Shown piece after piece: positions 35,103 through 48,700 of a stretch of 64,000 bases of DNA. Under the pieces are notes generated by a model. It did no database searches, had not been told where the DNA came from, and saw nothing but the letters and a program-made list of their open reading frames with translations. A program made the translations under genes and the position numbers. How positions within the stretch are numbered: the first letter of the stretch is position 1; every line of letters starts with the position of its first letter. This stretch comes from Tetranychus cinnabarinus (Eukaryota; Arthropoda; Arachnida; Trombidiformes; Tetranychidae), in the NCBI GenBank assembly GCA_022266195.1, contig WHVY01000002.1, positions 3,797,001-3,861,000 on the forward strand, read 5' to 3'.

Positions 35103-38100
35103 GGAAACTCTTTTTCAATGTAATCTGAATTATCTGAGAAATTTGAAGTTGAATTTGGATGAATTGAATCAATATTTGATTCATTTGAAAAGCTTTGATT
35201 TACATTATTTGGCTTAAATATCTCATGAGAGATTTGTTTTGGTAAAGTATTTTTGTTAATTGTTTTAGCTGATTGAATACTTGAAGATTTATGCGGGCTT
35301 GATTTGGCTAATTTTGATATATCTTGAGATATGGTTTTGTTAGTTAAATTTGTATCTAAATTTGAAGTTGTTTGAATTTCTGAAGGATCAAAAGGAATTG
35401 TTAAAAATTTGTTTAAATCAAAATCATTTCTTGAAATGCTTGGAAGGTCTGATTGAGTTGAGTTGTTTAAAGATTCTTGTGAATCATTTGAAACTGGATT
35501 AATATCTGAATCTAAGTCTAATTGTTGGGAATCAATATCATTAGAGTGATCAATGAAATCATCTGAATGATTAGTTAAGTCTGAATCTAAGTTTTGAGGA
35601 TTAATATCACTTGAGTGATTAGCTGAATTGTCTAAATTGTTGGTTAAATTTGAATCTGAAGTTGGATTTTGCGAATCAAAATCACTAGAGTGATGAGTTA
35701 AATCATCTGAATGATTAACTATTTCTGAATCTGAAGCTGAATTAGGAAAATTAAAGTTTTCTGGTTCTAAGTAGGTATCTGGGTTAAAAAATCTTTCTTT
35801 TAATTGTTTCATTCGGTCATTCAATTCTCCTCGATAAAGTTTGGTGTTGGAAACGTTTGTACTAAACAAACCTAAATCTTCTGTTTCAAGCAGTAAAACT
35901 GATCCTTTTTGAATTCCACAAACCAAGTAAGGTCCATGAAATTTCTGTCTGAGTTTCTTTGCTAAAGATGGATCGATTGATTCATTTTTAACAAATACAA
36001 AATCGCCTAAGCGATATGGGGATCCTTTATGTAAAGATTTAGTTCTGCTAATTTGGTAAATTTGTTGAGAATGGAGTCTGGCAAAGGCTAATTTTCTGGC
36101 TTGAGCCACATTGAAATTAATTTCATCTTGAAAATCTAATAGATTATCTAATGGCTTTTTTGGATGTCGACCAAATACTAGAAAATAAGGAGAAAAGCGA
36201 GTTATTTTGTGGACTGAAGTATTGATTGCAAATATTGACGCTTCAAGCGTATCTTTCAGATTTTTAGTTGAATTAGCAATTACGTATGATCTAATTCTCT
36301 CGGCAATTGTACGATTACATCGTTCAACGATACCTTGAGATTGAGGATGATAAGGATTTGACTTTTCATGTTTTATTCCATGTTCCTTGAGGAACGTATG
36401 AACTAATTCACTTGTGAAATTAGTTCCTTGATCCGTTTGGATTACCTTAGGAAATCCATACGTTTGGAATAATGATTTAAGCATATCTATAACTGTTGAA
36501 GCTGTCTGATTATTAGTGAGCTTAGCGATGACATATCTTGAAAGTATGTCAACTAAAACAATTATATACTTTTTAACCTGATTGACCACAATAGGTCCTT
36601 GCACATCCAATTCGAATCTTTCAAAGATCTCTTTAGGGATAGGTTTAGTGGAAGGATCTACATAGATGACATTTGTGGGCTTTGCAATTTGACAAGTTAT
36701 GCAATTGTCGCATAATTGTTTAACAAGATCTTGTAGGTATTGGCACCAAAATCTTCTGGATATTTGAAGATAAGTTTTCTCAGGGCCAAAATGTCCACCT
36801 AAGGGGCTCTCATGCTCATAGGCAAAGATATCTTTAAGGAGTTGAGAGTCGATTACCAGACGTGAACCAAATGGAGTGTTGATATCCTTTCGGTATAGCA
36901 GACCATCTCTAATTAAATAGCGTTTGAGCGCTATGGAATCATTAGAGTGATATAAATCAATTAGCTTTTGAATATCTGGATTAGTTGCTTGAGTTTGACG
37001 GACTTTTTCTTTCCATTTACTAATTTCGGAGGGATTTGAATTTGAAGAAGGTTTGATGTGATGAGCTTCAGAACTGGTTGAATAGGAGATAGCAGGAATA
37101 CAATTTAAATCATTTGAATGATCAATATCAGAACTGCATAAAACATTTAAACCAATATCGTAAAAACGATTATCAAGTGGATCAGCAATATAATCAATTA
37201 AGTAAATTCGGTCGAGGAATTCTTCCTCGGGATCAATAGTTTTTCTGTGGGACCATGAATTTTGATATCGGGAAAAGCAATCGGGAGGATGAGTTGAACC
37301 TTTTCGGTAAACAACTTTGAAATTGAAAGTAGATAGCATAATAGACCAACGCTGTAATCTTGAATTTTTGAAATTGACTTTAGTTAACTGGCAAAGAGCG
37401 TGATGGTCAGTCTCGATAAGAAAGAGTTCTCCTTCGAGGAAATGAGTGAATTTGTTGACTCCAACAAATATAGCTAATAATTCCTTTTCGGAAACGGAAT
37501 AATGTTTTTGATATTTTTGTAATTTTTGAGAATAAAAGGAGAGTGGAAGCCACTCTTTTACTTCTTCGATTGGTGTAGCAGAATTATAAGAGGGAGATTT
37601 CGGGTCTTCTTGAAGAAGGATTCCACCAACAGCATGATCAGATGCATCAGCAGAAATCTTTCTTCTCAGATTTGGATCAAAATGAACCAACATGGTTGTT
37701 GAAATGAGTGAATTTTTGAGTGAATCAAGAGCTTTTTTATCTTCGGGAAGGATTCTGAATCTTTTTTCTTTAGAAATGAGACGATATAAAGGAGCAGCTA
37801 AAGTTGAAAAGTTTGGAATATAGCGTGAGAAATAGTTGTAACAACCAAGGATGCTTTGCAATTCTCGTACATTACGAGGATAATGGAGATTTTTCAGGGC
37901 TTCAACCTTTTTGGGATCAGGTCGAATTCCTTGTCCAGAGACAAGATGTCCAAGAAGAAGTATTTCTTCAAAACCAAAATGACATTTTTCTAATTTAACT
38001 TTGAGGTTAAATTGTTGTAGACGAGTTAAGACGAGTTTAGTGTTATCAAGTAATTCAGGAAAATCTTTTCCTACGACTGGAATGTCATCGAAATACCCAA

Positions 38101-40807
38101 TGCATTTCTGGTAAATTAAGCCTTCTAAGACTTTGTTCATCAGACGTTGAAAGATGAAGGGTGCACTGGCCAAACCCATTGGCATACGCTTGTAGTGGTA
38201 TTTACCATCAGGAGTGACGAATACGGTTTTCTCTCTTTCACCTGGAGGAAGCTCAATTTGGTGATACCCTTGAGCTAAGTCAAAGATATTGAAATATTTG
38301 CCTCCTCTAACGACTTCTAGGCAGTCGTCTATTCTGGGCATAGGATAACGGGGAACTTTGGTGATACGATTTAGTTTGCGGTAATCAATTACCATTCTAA
38401 AACTTCCATCGGGTTTAGGGACCAAGAGGGAAGGTGAACCACCAGGAGCAGTGCTATGCTCAATGATATCATTAGCAAGCATCTCGTCAATGATCTTTTT
38501 GAATTCTAATCGTCTATGAATAGCGCAATTGTAGGGATTCTGGTTAGGGATTTCTTGATCGTCAAGATCAATTTTAACTGGGCAAACAGAAGCAGGGACA
38601 AGTCCTAAGTCATTCTTTGACTGGGAAAAACTTGTTTGAAATGATTCAATTAAATCAGTTAATTGCTCTTGCAATGGTTCTGGTAAATCTGGATTAATTC
38701 TAGCAGCTATCTTTTCTCGGAAGGGTTGAATTTTGATTTCTTTGTGCTCTTCAGGAGTAATGAATTCACATTTTGCCATCAATGCGGAAGCATCTTCAAT
38801 ATCGACAGGGACATGAATTGGTTTATTAGGTTTAGGTTTTGAGTCGATAATATAATTGTTGCAATCGGGAAGAGTTGTAGTGTTGAAGATTTGTTTGGTT
38901 TCATCGGGGGTACAAAATCGGAAGTAGAAAGTAGGATCAAGAGGGGGTGAATCAGGGGATTCAGAGCAGGTAGTTTCATAGTATTCTCCATTAGATTTTA
39001 AATTGAAATAATAAAGATGGATAAAGGCATTTCCAATCAGGCAAACTGGTTCAAATTCTTGAACAATATGCAGGCGAAATACTCGGGCTTCTCTCATAGC
39101 TGGATGTTTAACAATAGCGTAGGCAAAACCTTTAGAGTGAACATATTGTTTAGCGGCAATTCCCTTTAAAGTTCTTGTGTAAGGAATAACGTGAGCACCA
39201 AGTTCATCAGCAACATTAGCGTCAAGCGCGGATAGAGTAGACCCAGTATCAAGCAATACTCGACCTTCTCGAACCAATTCTCGAGTAGGCTTGCAAAGCT
39301 TGAAAGTAGCTTGTGGCATATGACACAAGTCTGTTTCACCTAATTTGGTTAAAAGCGGGACAGTTGGAACTGATGAAAGTGACCACATAAGTCCTGGAGT
39401 TCTTACTGCATCAGTTTGAGGTTCAGGAGGAAGAGATGTAGCTAAATTGGAAGATGATGGAGTAGTGTTTGAAGGTGAAGTAGCACTCGGGGGTGCTGTA
39501 ATTGCTCGGATATTTGGATTAGGAGGGTTATTTGAATCATTTGTTCGGTAATTAGGATTGTTTTGAGGTCTGGTACGACATTGTTGAAGGGTATGTCCTG
39601 GTTTCTTGCAATAATTACAAGTGATAGTGTTTGAATTGGAAGTTTGAGGAGGACGATAAGGTTGAGTACGGTTGGAAGAAGGATTTCTGGAATCAGGTTT
39701 TCTTAAATAGGTATTGAGATTGGAAGTTCGAGGAGGATGAGAAGGATTGGTTTTAGTTTTGTTAAAGTTCTTACTTTGTTCAGCCTCGAAATGTTTTCTA
39801 ATAAGTAAATTGGTGATCTTAGTTAGATCATCATTGAGTCCTAATGTGTTTATTTCGTGGACAATAAAATGAGGAAGGTGATTGAATAATTCATGTTTGA
39901 ATATTTCATCTGAATAAGAACCTACAGCTTTAGTGAGGGCAGACTTTAACTTTATCAAAAATGTATTAGGATGTTCGGAAAGATTGTATCGAAGTTGTCT
40001 CAATTGATATTGTGCAGAATAGGTCATTGCAGGAGTTTTCAGGGCACTAATTAAAGCATCTAAATACTCTTTATAGCTAGTGATGTTAGGGTCTAGCGTA
40101 TTAGCTACGGCTAAAAGCTCATGAGCTAATGATTTCTTGAAACAACGTAATCGAGTACTATCATCAACGTTCTCTTGAGCGAGTCGTTGTTTGGTATTAG
40201 TGATAAAGTCAAAAACATCTTCGCCTTTTTTAAATTCAATTACTTGAGGATCAGGCTTAAGATTTGAAAGAGCATTCAATAGGAATTGTGGGTTTACTTG
40301 TGGTTCGCTAGATGTAGAAGAAGGTGAAGGATGAAAGAGTGGAGGAGGTTGATTGTTGGGAGGAATTAAGGGAGGATCAATATGAGCACCTAATGAGTTA
40401 AGGATATGCATAAACTTTCGCTGAGATTCAATAGGAATAGGAACAGAAATAATATCAGAATAATTAATACGTAACATCGCTTCGCGATCTCGTCCTAATG
40501 TTCGAATAATGGTCTTGATTTCGTCCTCGGTGAATCCATTGTGTCGACATTGAGTCATCCAGTCGGGAACAGCGAACGAGGTCACTGTCTCAGTGGGCAA
40601 GCATTCAATATCGTCATCGGTCAGTTGTTCACCAACAAAAAGTAAATGCGTTTTGATACAATCGTAAAGGCGTCTTTTAGCCAAACAGGGAATAGGAACT
40701 ATGACGCTCCAACCTTGTAGAGTCTCATTGATAGTTTCAAGGGTCATCTCATATACAATTGGATCATCGGCAGAAACATTGAATTTTCGTCTTCGTTGAA
40801 CTGTCAT
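35103..40807 (-). CDS. Element 2 Gag-Pol polyprotein (interrupted after integrase by U)
   Basis: Gag and Pol are in one frame from ATG 40807. Approximate residue positions: a zinc knuckle (CNYCKKPGHTLQQC) near 398, the aspartic protease LLDTGS near 517, reverse transcriptase with YFDD near 907, RNase H (ADASDHAVGG) near 1052, integrase HHCC from about 1332, and DD35E acids near 1398, 1456 and 1492. An Asn/Ser/Asp-rich tail follows and reaches GGAAACTC (35103-35110), where U copy 2 was inserted; the present stop at 35066 lies within U. Before the insertion the frame continued into the third ORF now at 27685. All catalytic motifs look intact. Confidence 0.93.
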
Positions 40808-41460
40808 ATTGATTAATATGAATAAGTAATTTGTAGCGAATGTTCACAGTAGTTATATCACTAAAGTGATGATTAAAGTTGAATGCGTAGGTAAATGAAG
40901 CTGAGTATAGATGAAATGTTCAGATTTAAAGTTGAAATTTGAATGGTTGAAGAGTTCAGAGAACTGGAGTTTTAATTGTTAAGATTTAAGTTGAAGAAAC
41001 TGTTGAATTTTAAAGTTGAAATGAAATTGGAAACATTCTCTGAAGAATTGAATTGAAATATGTTGAGAGTTTTAAGTTGAAATTATTCAGAGTTAAAGTT
41101 AAATTGAGAATCTTTGAAGAATTGGAATTGAATTGTATGGATTGAATATTCCTTGAGGAATAAACATGCAAAGAGACTTGGTTAATTTTACCTTGAGAAG
41201 CAAATGGAATTGCTTACGAGAAATTAGAGTCCTGAGTTGAGTTTAAATTGTTGAATTGAAGGATCATGGAAGATCTGAATTTGAATTTGAATTGAAGGAG
41301 ATAGTTCAAGAGAACTGAGTCAGGCACTAAAATCTTTAGAAAGGCACGGCGAGTCCGATATTATAGAGATGAGGGTTACACAAGTATAACCTTCGAAAGG
41401 TCAAATTAACACAAGGCTGTAAAACACAAAATTAGAGTTCAAACAGGCACAGAACTTAGC
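40808..41460 (-). other. 5' leader of element 2
   Basis: About 650 bp between primer binding site and gag start, rich in GTTGAAATTTGAA-type repeats. No open frame of note. It would hold the packaging and translation signals of the element, none of which I can point to. Confidence 0.6.
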
Positions 41461-41479
41461 AATCCTGCCAGAGTCGCCA
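41461..41479 (-). promoter_or_regulatory. Primer binding site of element 2
   Basis: TGGCGACTCTGGCAGGATT on the minus strand, two bases after the 5' LTR. It is complementary to a tRNA 3' end (AATCCTGCCAGAGTCGCCA), whose CCA and T-arm-like AATCCTGCC are visible. Serine tRNAs end in a similar way; the exact tRNA was not determined. Confidence 0.75.
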
Positions 41480-41481
41480 AG

Positions 41482-42414
41482 TGAAAGGTTTGTTACGGTA
41501 GTAATCTGATGAAGACTGCACAACTTGCTTTCACTACAAGTTTTAAGCTCGTATCTTGGATCGCTTGAACAAGCTTGTACACATTTAAACTCAAATCGAG
41601 TGTTTCCGAAGATCTCCAGAGAGATGTAACACAATTCAAAGAATATTTAAGTTTACTGAATTTTATTGAAATTGAAATTAAGAATGGTTTTAACTTGGAT
41701 AATGAATATTTCTTGAGAAATAAATTTTGAAGAGTCTAATAATGAATAGACTGTTAAGTTGAAAATGTTGAGGATAATGAAAACTGACTTACAATAAGAA
41801 ATTGTGAAGTGAATGGAAAAATGGAGAAATTGGGTTTTTATAACCACGTTAAAACAAAGAATAAATTTGGAGGGAAATCAAAAGAAAGTAAAAGTAAATT
41901 TCTGTCGACAATTGTCTCAACTTTTGGGTTCATTACCAGTGACGAGATTTCTTATCTCTAATTTAGTACTGATAAGGCTATGTAGCCTTTTTACCTATTA
42001 CCAATGTTGAGACATATATCTCTAGAGAGATGACTGTACCTTTTACAATGTATTGAGGATTAAGAGTTGAGGTGAGGAACAGTTGAAAATTAACCAATTT
42101 TAGAAAGAGATTTTTCACTCTCTTACTTTTGTGCAGCTTAAATTTCAACTTTAAGATTACTGAATTTAACCAAGTTTTTCTGGTCAAATTTTACAAGTTT
42201 CTGAGGCTATTTTAATCCGGATTTGAATGTTTGAGATTAACCATGTTGAGGTTTTACAATTTAGGATAGTTATGAAAACTGGAATAAATATTGTTTAAAC
42301 AATGAATTGAAAATTGAATTGAATTTAAACTGAATTAAGAACTGAATCAAGAGAATCGAGGCATAATTGAAAATCATTGAATGATAAAACTAAGTTTACT
42401 TTCTCTACCCTTCA
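41482..42414 (-). repeat. 5' LTR of element 2
   Basis: 933 bp, pairs with 21845-22777. Same TG...CA ends, followed on the right by the second GTAC duplication at 42415-42418. The ATAAAAA box of the minus strand is near 41836-41842. Confidence 0.93.
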
Positions 42415-42418
42415 GTAC
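42415..42418. repeat. Target-site duplication (GTAC) of element 2, right copy
   Basis: Partner of 21841-21844. The insertion lies about 340 bp upstream of the gene C start codon. Confidence 0.85.
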
Positions 42419-42645
42419 TGATTAAGTTTTATCTAATCTGTTCATTTAGAAGTTTAATAAATTACTAACCCATTTGACCAAGTAATTAGATGCAATAGTT
42501 TTCTATTGTTTGGTTTAAGTTCATAAATCATGAACTGAATCAACTATTTTGATAAGTTCAATATCTTTAATTATCACTGAGTTATCTGTTAATTAATTTA
42601 GCCAAGGCGTCTTTGATTTACGTAAATTTTGCAAATATTGTCTTG

Positions 42646-42653
42646 TATAAAAG
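42646..42653 (+). promoter_or_regulatory. TATA box of gene C
   Basis: TATAAAAG 114 bp before the start codon, in a block shared with gene A. The Gypsy element ends about 230 bp further upstream, so the core promoter is intact but distal sequence has been displaced. Confidence 0.7.
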
Positions 42654-42759
42654 ACAATTTAATAAATAACTAATTTATTTGCAAATGTTCAACAACAGCA
42701 ATTGAAAACAAATTGTTGCAATTAACTGTGCTTCTATTTTATTCTTTATCTCCATTACA

Positions 42760-45700
42760 ATGTTACTCGAACTTTTAATTGTTTTTAAATTGTTTACAAC
42801 AATCTCAACACGTAAGAATTTAAATTAAAAATCAATTGTCTTAATCTAATACTGTTATATTTATTGATACAGTCAGCACCAAAAGTTTGGTGGACTTACC
42901 ATTGAAAGTACCTAAAGGAAGTTTAGCGATCAATGCTACTTTAACTGATGTCGTAAGTTTAACAATCAACTAATTGTTGGCCAAAATAACTTTTAATTTC
43001 TTATAATCATCTCTTAGAGTGGATTTAAAAATTATTTTATACAAGAATTGATATCATCTTCTGGTACAACTATTACAACTGCCGTAAGTCTAACAATCAA
43101 CGGATTTGTGCCCAATCTAACTTTTAATTTAATCTCTTAGGATGAATTTAGAAAGTATTATTTACAAGAGTTGATGTCAGCTTCTGATACAACCATTAAA
43201 GGTAGAATTTTGATCTCAAGTGATGAAGGTTCCTACTCAATATATTATAATGCTGATTACACTGGTGTGGACAGTAAGGAACGGTTGGCTATTCATGGTA
43301 AGAGGATTCTATTTTATGCAATTTAACTGATTCATGGAATATAAAAAAAATATGAACACATTTATGTGAGGAGATTTGTTTCTCACTTAATTGATACCAA
43401 TGAAGTTAACAATTTTTTAGAGTCTGATGTTCCAGTTGAGTCAATTTTCTGATTATTCTTGTTCATTTCACTATCAAAAGGTACAAATTGTTTGCTATTC
43501 ACTTTCAAGAATAGTTGGGATAAAACTTTACCTGGAATTAAGAACGATTTACTCAACCTAATTCTTTTGATGGGACCTTCGATATTATACCGACTCGATC
43601 ATTCGTCGTTTGTTTGGGTAACTACTCTTGTTGATTCCTTTTATTCAAATGCATTAATCGATTCTATTTGTTGTGCGATAGAAATCAGTTGAAGATAAAA
43701 ACATCAGAGGAATTATCATGAAAGGCGCATCAACACAAGTTAATGGAAATTTGAAAATTACTTTCTATTACAAAAGTAAGTTTAAAATTTGGATTAAATC
43801 ATTTGATCAAATCGCACTCATTATGTGTACTCAGGTCATCTCGATTACCAATCTGGAATAGAAAGTCCAAGCAGAATTGAATTCAGTGGCAATGATAAAC
43901 CTTCGAGTCCAAATAAAGACAAAGACTCCATTCTATATATAGATATCTATTCTATTCAACACCTAGATACTTACATTGAAAACGGGATTCCACGCGATCT
44001 AGTCCAGAATGAAATCCAAGTAAGTATTAGTTCGTTAAAATATTGATGCAGAAAAGAAAAAATTCTCATTTTTAAATGCCCTTTTCTAAATAAATTCAAT
44101 GAATTCATGCTAAAACTCATTGCTTATCTCTTCACAAGCCTCCATCTGGAATCGGATGCCCACATTACTTATCTGGTGATAAAGCATTGCCAGCGTTGGT
44201 AGTTTATCACCTGCACTACATCATGGATGAACGAATCCAAGGTTCAACTACATCTCAATCACTTAGTGAGGTTAGTTTATCTAATCAAATAGAGCTCACA
44301 AGCTTGTCCGCATAAAATTATTGGGTTAATTTGATTACTAATAATTATGAGTTGTGAAGATTTGACTGAATTCATTAGGGTTTTGATTAAATACGCGAAT
44401 CATTAGACACTTTGATACTTCAATTTGAAATTAAAATTTTGGATAGTTTATAATGTAAGATTTTTTATTGATCCGTTAATTGCAATATTTTAGACCATTA
44501 ACATTGAAAGATGAAGTCATAAATGAAGCACGAATTTCCAAGAACTGATCTTCGAGTGATCTTTTATTTCGAAGCTATAATTTGTTTTTATTATCGTTTA
44601 TTATTCAATTCATTTTCATTGTTAGGTTTATGCTGCACACGATTACGGTTTTTTGCGGATAAAAGCATCATTGTTTGGCTACGTGAGTGAAGTTATCTAC
44701 GATTATAAGCTCGGAGTTTCTTTTCATGTTGCAAAGAATGCATCTGTTGCTGTGGTGAACATAGACTCGAATGCCCCTGGAGTTAATTCACGTGGTTCAT
44801 TTTCTTTGACTAGCCTTTTCATGCTCGATGGTGACTTCAAATATCTTGGGAAGCTCAACTTCGTAAGTAAATGACTTTTTTATACCCCAATTCTTTATGG
44901 TGAATGAACACAGAAGTTCTAAAGTTATACCAACGTTAGTATTGAGCATTTTCTTCTTGAAAACTCTGAGAGGTATTACTTTATTAGGTTTTCCTCGCCA
45001 TTCAAAAAATCTTCATAAAGTTATACTTAACATACTGCAAATGTAGGAGGTAAAATTAAGATTGAGACTTACCTTTATCACTGGTGATATTGATGAAGAT
45101 ATTTATGAAGATTGTGAAGCAACAGATTTGATTTTGGTTTCATTGTCTCTGTTGCTTGATTATTATCTTAATCAATTTCACCAAATTTTGTGATTGTGTT
45201 GCCTCCTTCATTTGCAGGCTATTAAGTGTAACACCCTTTAGATGAAAGCTTTCTCAATAAGAGCATCAGATAGTGGATCTTGGAAACTATTCGAAGTTCA
45301 TCGATTTACAATCCAATTCCAATTTTGTCTTCTCAATAATCAGAAGTAAGCTTGTCCAGCTAATTCTTATTGATTAGTATTACAGCAATGTATTGCCAAC
45401 CACTATGAAGTTAATATTCAATCTTTCAGATGTATTCTAACGAAAGTAGTTTATTAAAGACAAGAAATGTAAAATATCAGTCTAAGTTGAATGAATATAA
45501 CAATCTTGAAAATTGCTTTGATTGGACCGTATTTTAGGAACATCGATCTGGAGTAACAGTTGAAGCATGGGAATCAGTTCAATTTAATGTTAACATCAAA
45601 GGAAAGAAAGTGGATAAAGCTGTCATTACTCAATATTTTGCTCCATCGGTAAGTAATTTGTATTAAACACGCATATTTGATAACAATAAAGTGAGATTTG

Positions 45701-48700
45701 TTCAGACACAAGTCAGTTTTGCCTAATAAATTATAATAATTTTTGCTTATTTTGCAAATATTCTATTTTTACATTTCGAATTCAATATTTAAATTTTGAT
45801 CTTAATGGTGGTTTTAGCGAAATGAAGACATATTCCGGGGTTATACTCTAGTCAGTACCAAGATCTCCATCTATGATTATGATCAATCGGTAAGTATCAC
45901 TTCAATTCTTGCTGTTCCCAAAATATTAACATTAGTCTTCATACTTTTCTTTGAGTAGAAAAAAGTTTACAGCTGGACATATGGAATTACAAGAGATTAC
46001 ATGAACTTTCAAGAGGTTCGATCCGTCGAGAATATTCGTTCATTGACAGAAAAGGCCAATTTCGCGTCTAGCAATGATAAAGTGATCCTTAGCTTCATAT
46101 TAGAGTGCGTTGGTATGTATTGGTAATCTAGGCGTCCGCACTCACAATATCTTAAGTCAAAACATCAAATTCTATTAATTTTGACGTTGTGCACTATTGC
46201 CACGGAAAATAGTTTAACTATACCGCTCATATTTTTGAATGAAGACTAATTTAAAAAGAAGCTTAAAGAAGATATTGGAAATCAGATTAATTATATTGCT
46301 TATTTGCTTTTTTAGCTCATGATTTTGCATACTCTGCTTGCATCAAACACACGGAGGAACGTGTTAAATGGCTGAAAGGAGATTTCCTCTTATTTGCCCT
46401 ATTAGTTCAACCAGTTAGTATACTTCGAATTGCTGATATTCAATATCGCTTTACAGATACAAAAGTCGAAATGGAAGTAGCATTTCTCGATCTACCGCAT
46501 CTGGAATGTAAGTTAATTTCAGCGTTATGACCTAAGTGCAATTGAGTTCAATAATTAAATTTTCTTTTCTTTTCCAGTCATTTTTAATCATAAAACTATG
46601 TCCATCAGTCAAGAGACATTTACCAAGATGATGAAAACCAAAGCTAACAATGAACTCGAATGCCTAAAAAATTTATCACAATATGAAGAGACGATCAAGT
46701 ACATATCATCTCATGAGCACATGAACATTTCGATTCAATTCCTAACTAATAATTGTTTACATATCCATAATTAGGGTTGCCATTTATAGATCTTCAGATC
46801 TTGTCTGTGGATATTTGAGTGATACTGGGGATCTCAAGGAAGATAGTGAACACGGACATTCAGCAAGTGTCTATTTATTTCCATTGAATAATTTGCATCG
46901 AGTTAAACAAGAGTTAACACTTGACCAGATTCATGATGCATACTTGAGAGATGATGGTAGGGAATTCCATGCGTTCAACGGGGACTTATGTAAGTACTCA
47001 TCTGGTTACTTTACTTAACTGATAATTATTCATACTCTTTTCACAAAAGCTATACTATTTAAGATTGTTGATGTGATCGACAAAACTCAAACGCAAACTG
47101 GTTCGAAGAACATTGTTACTTCTCAAATCAGACGAAATGGAAAGTTGAATATAGATGATCAATTCACTCTGACTGTACCAGATGTAAAAACTTTTGCTGA
47201 TTGTTACCGAAACTGTCATGAGTCAGATCAAGTTCCATGCGTTATTTTTTCATTCTGCAGCATTGATGGTAAAATTGATTGTAGAGTAAGCAGTTTGCAG
47301 ACTACTGAAATTGTTGGTCGTGATCAGTCTATTGAAACCGACCCCAAATGTGAAATTTATTCCATAAGTGTTCTCGATAATTATTCAAGAAAATCCAACA
47401 GAAAGTTCATAACTCAGCAATCGCCTTCTATTGAAAAAGATTTTTTGTATTCTTGTGCAGAATCTTGTCATGCCTCATCCGAATGCATATCTTTTCAGTA
47501 TTGTGATGGTTATTGTAGTTTTGGTGATTTATTGTATACAGATGCAGCTACTGAATATGATGAAGAATGCATGATATACACTCGTGAGTATTCTTGAAAG
47601 TATCTATACATATAACAGGTGTTCAAACGGGTAGGTTAAACTTTGGGGCTTTATATCTCGAGAAATAGGTGCATGATCGTGGTCATTTTAATTTTATATT
47701 AATTAGCTTTACTAGGAATTTGAGAATGTCTTAAAGACAGGGTAATTAGAAGCGAAACAAAAACGTTCACAGGACTCGAAAAAGCAGTTTATAATGGGAT
47801 TATAACATTTCAATGGAAACTTGTCAAAAATTTATAGCTGTATTTTTGAAAATCGTCTAATAGCGTTAATTGTAAAAAGTTGAGGATATTTTGAGCACAC
47901 GTATCATTAATTCATGATAAACAATAAAATAAATCAATAAACAAATCCGTTCTAAAGATATAGCCGTTTACTTTTTGACCTACCCGTTTGAACACCTAGT
48001 ACATTTGATATATAAACCTGCTTTATAAACCGATTATAGCCATAGAAATAAGTTTAATTATCTTCGTTAACCGAAAAATAAGTGTGTATAGTATTTTTGT
48101 CTTTCAGTGCATATACGTATCTTAAATCTTACAGTGTGTAGCTAAAGTTCGTCTAGGATGCAAAAAAATATTTCCCTATGTAGAAACCAATTTTAATTTG
48201 CCTTGATTTCTCAATTGAGAAACTGAAACTTCCCACCTACATGAACTTTAGATAAACCCTGTATTTTTTAAAATATTTATTCCTTTTTCTTAATCTATTC
48301 AGGAAAAGAGAGATATCAAAAAACAGGAAACAAAATAGTATCAGATGTGATGCTGACCGAAACCAAATTAACCTTAGATCAATGTGCATCATTATGTCAT
48401 GAGTTATCTGATGGCGATGAAACTGGATGTAAATCATTTAATTATTGTCCTAAAAGTAGAAAAGAAAGTTCTTGTTCATTGACTCATTTCTCCGTTAAAA
48501 GTCCTAATACAAAAACCACTGATGGAGGTCATTGTGCCAATTATGAGTTAAAAGAATCGAATGGGAAGAAACGAAAAGAATCCAGTTCAACTAAAGTGAT
48601 TGGAGGGACATCGGGATCAGGTGCTTTTGGTATAATAATGCTGTTCTTGTTTGTCGGTGTTTCATTGGGATTTATTGCTCCATTTGCTTACTCAAAGATT

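Larger units (their letters stand above)
21845..42414 (-). mobile_element. Gypsy-like LTR retrotransposon, element 2, with nested insertions
   Basis: Complete element on the minus strand: 5' LTR 41482-42414, primer binding site 41461-41479, gag-pol from 40807, third ORF, purine tract 22778-22793, 3' LTR 21845-22777. It is bounded by GTAC duplications and lies between the divergent host genes B and C. It is inflated to 20.6 kb by a DDE/D transposon, two U elements and a LINE. The LTRs are the same length and look identical over long stretches, implying a recent insertion. Apart from the insertions and the inversion at 27685-30876, I see no stop or frameshift in its coding region. Confidence 0.95.
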
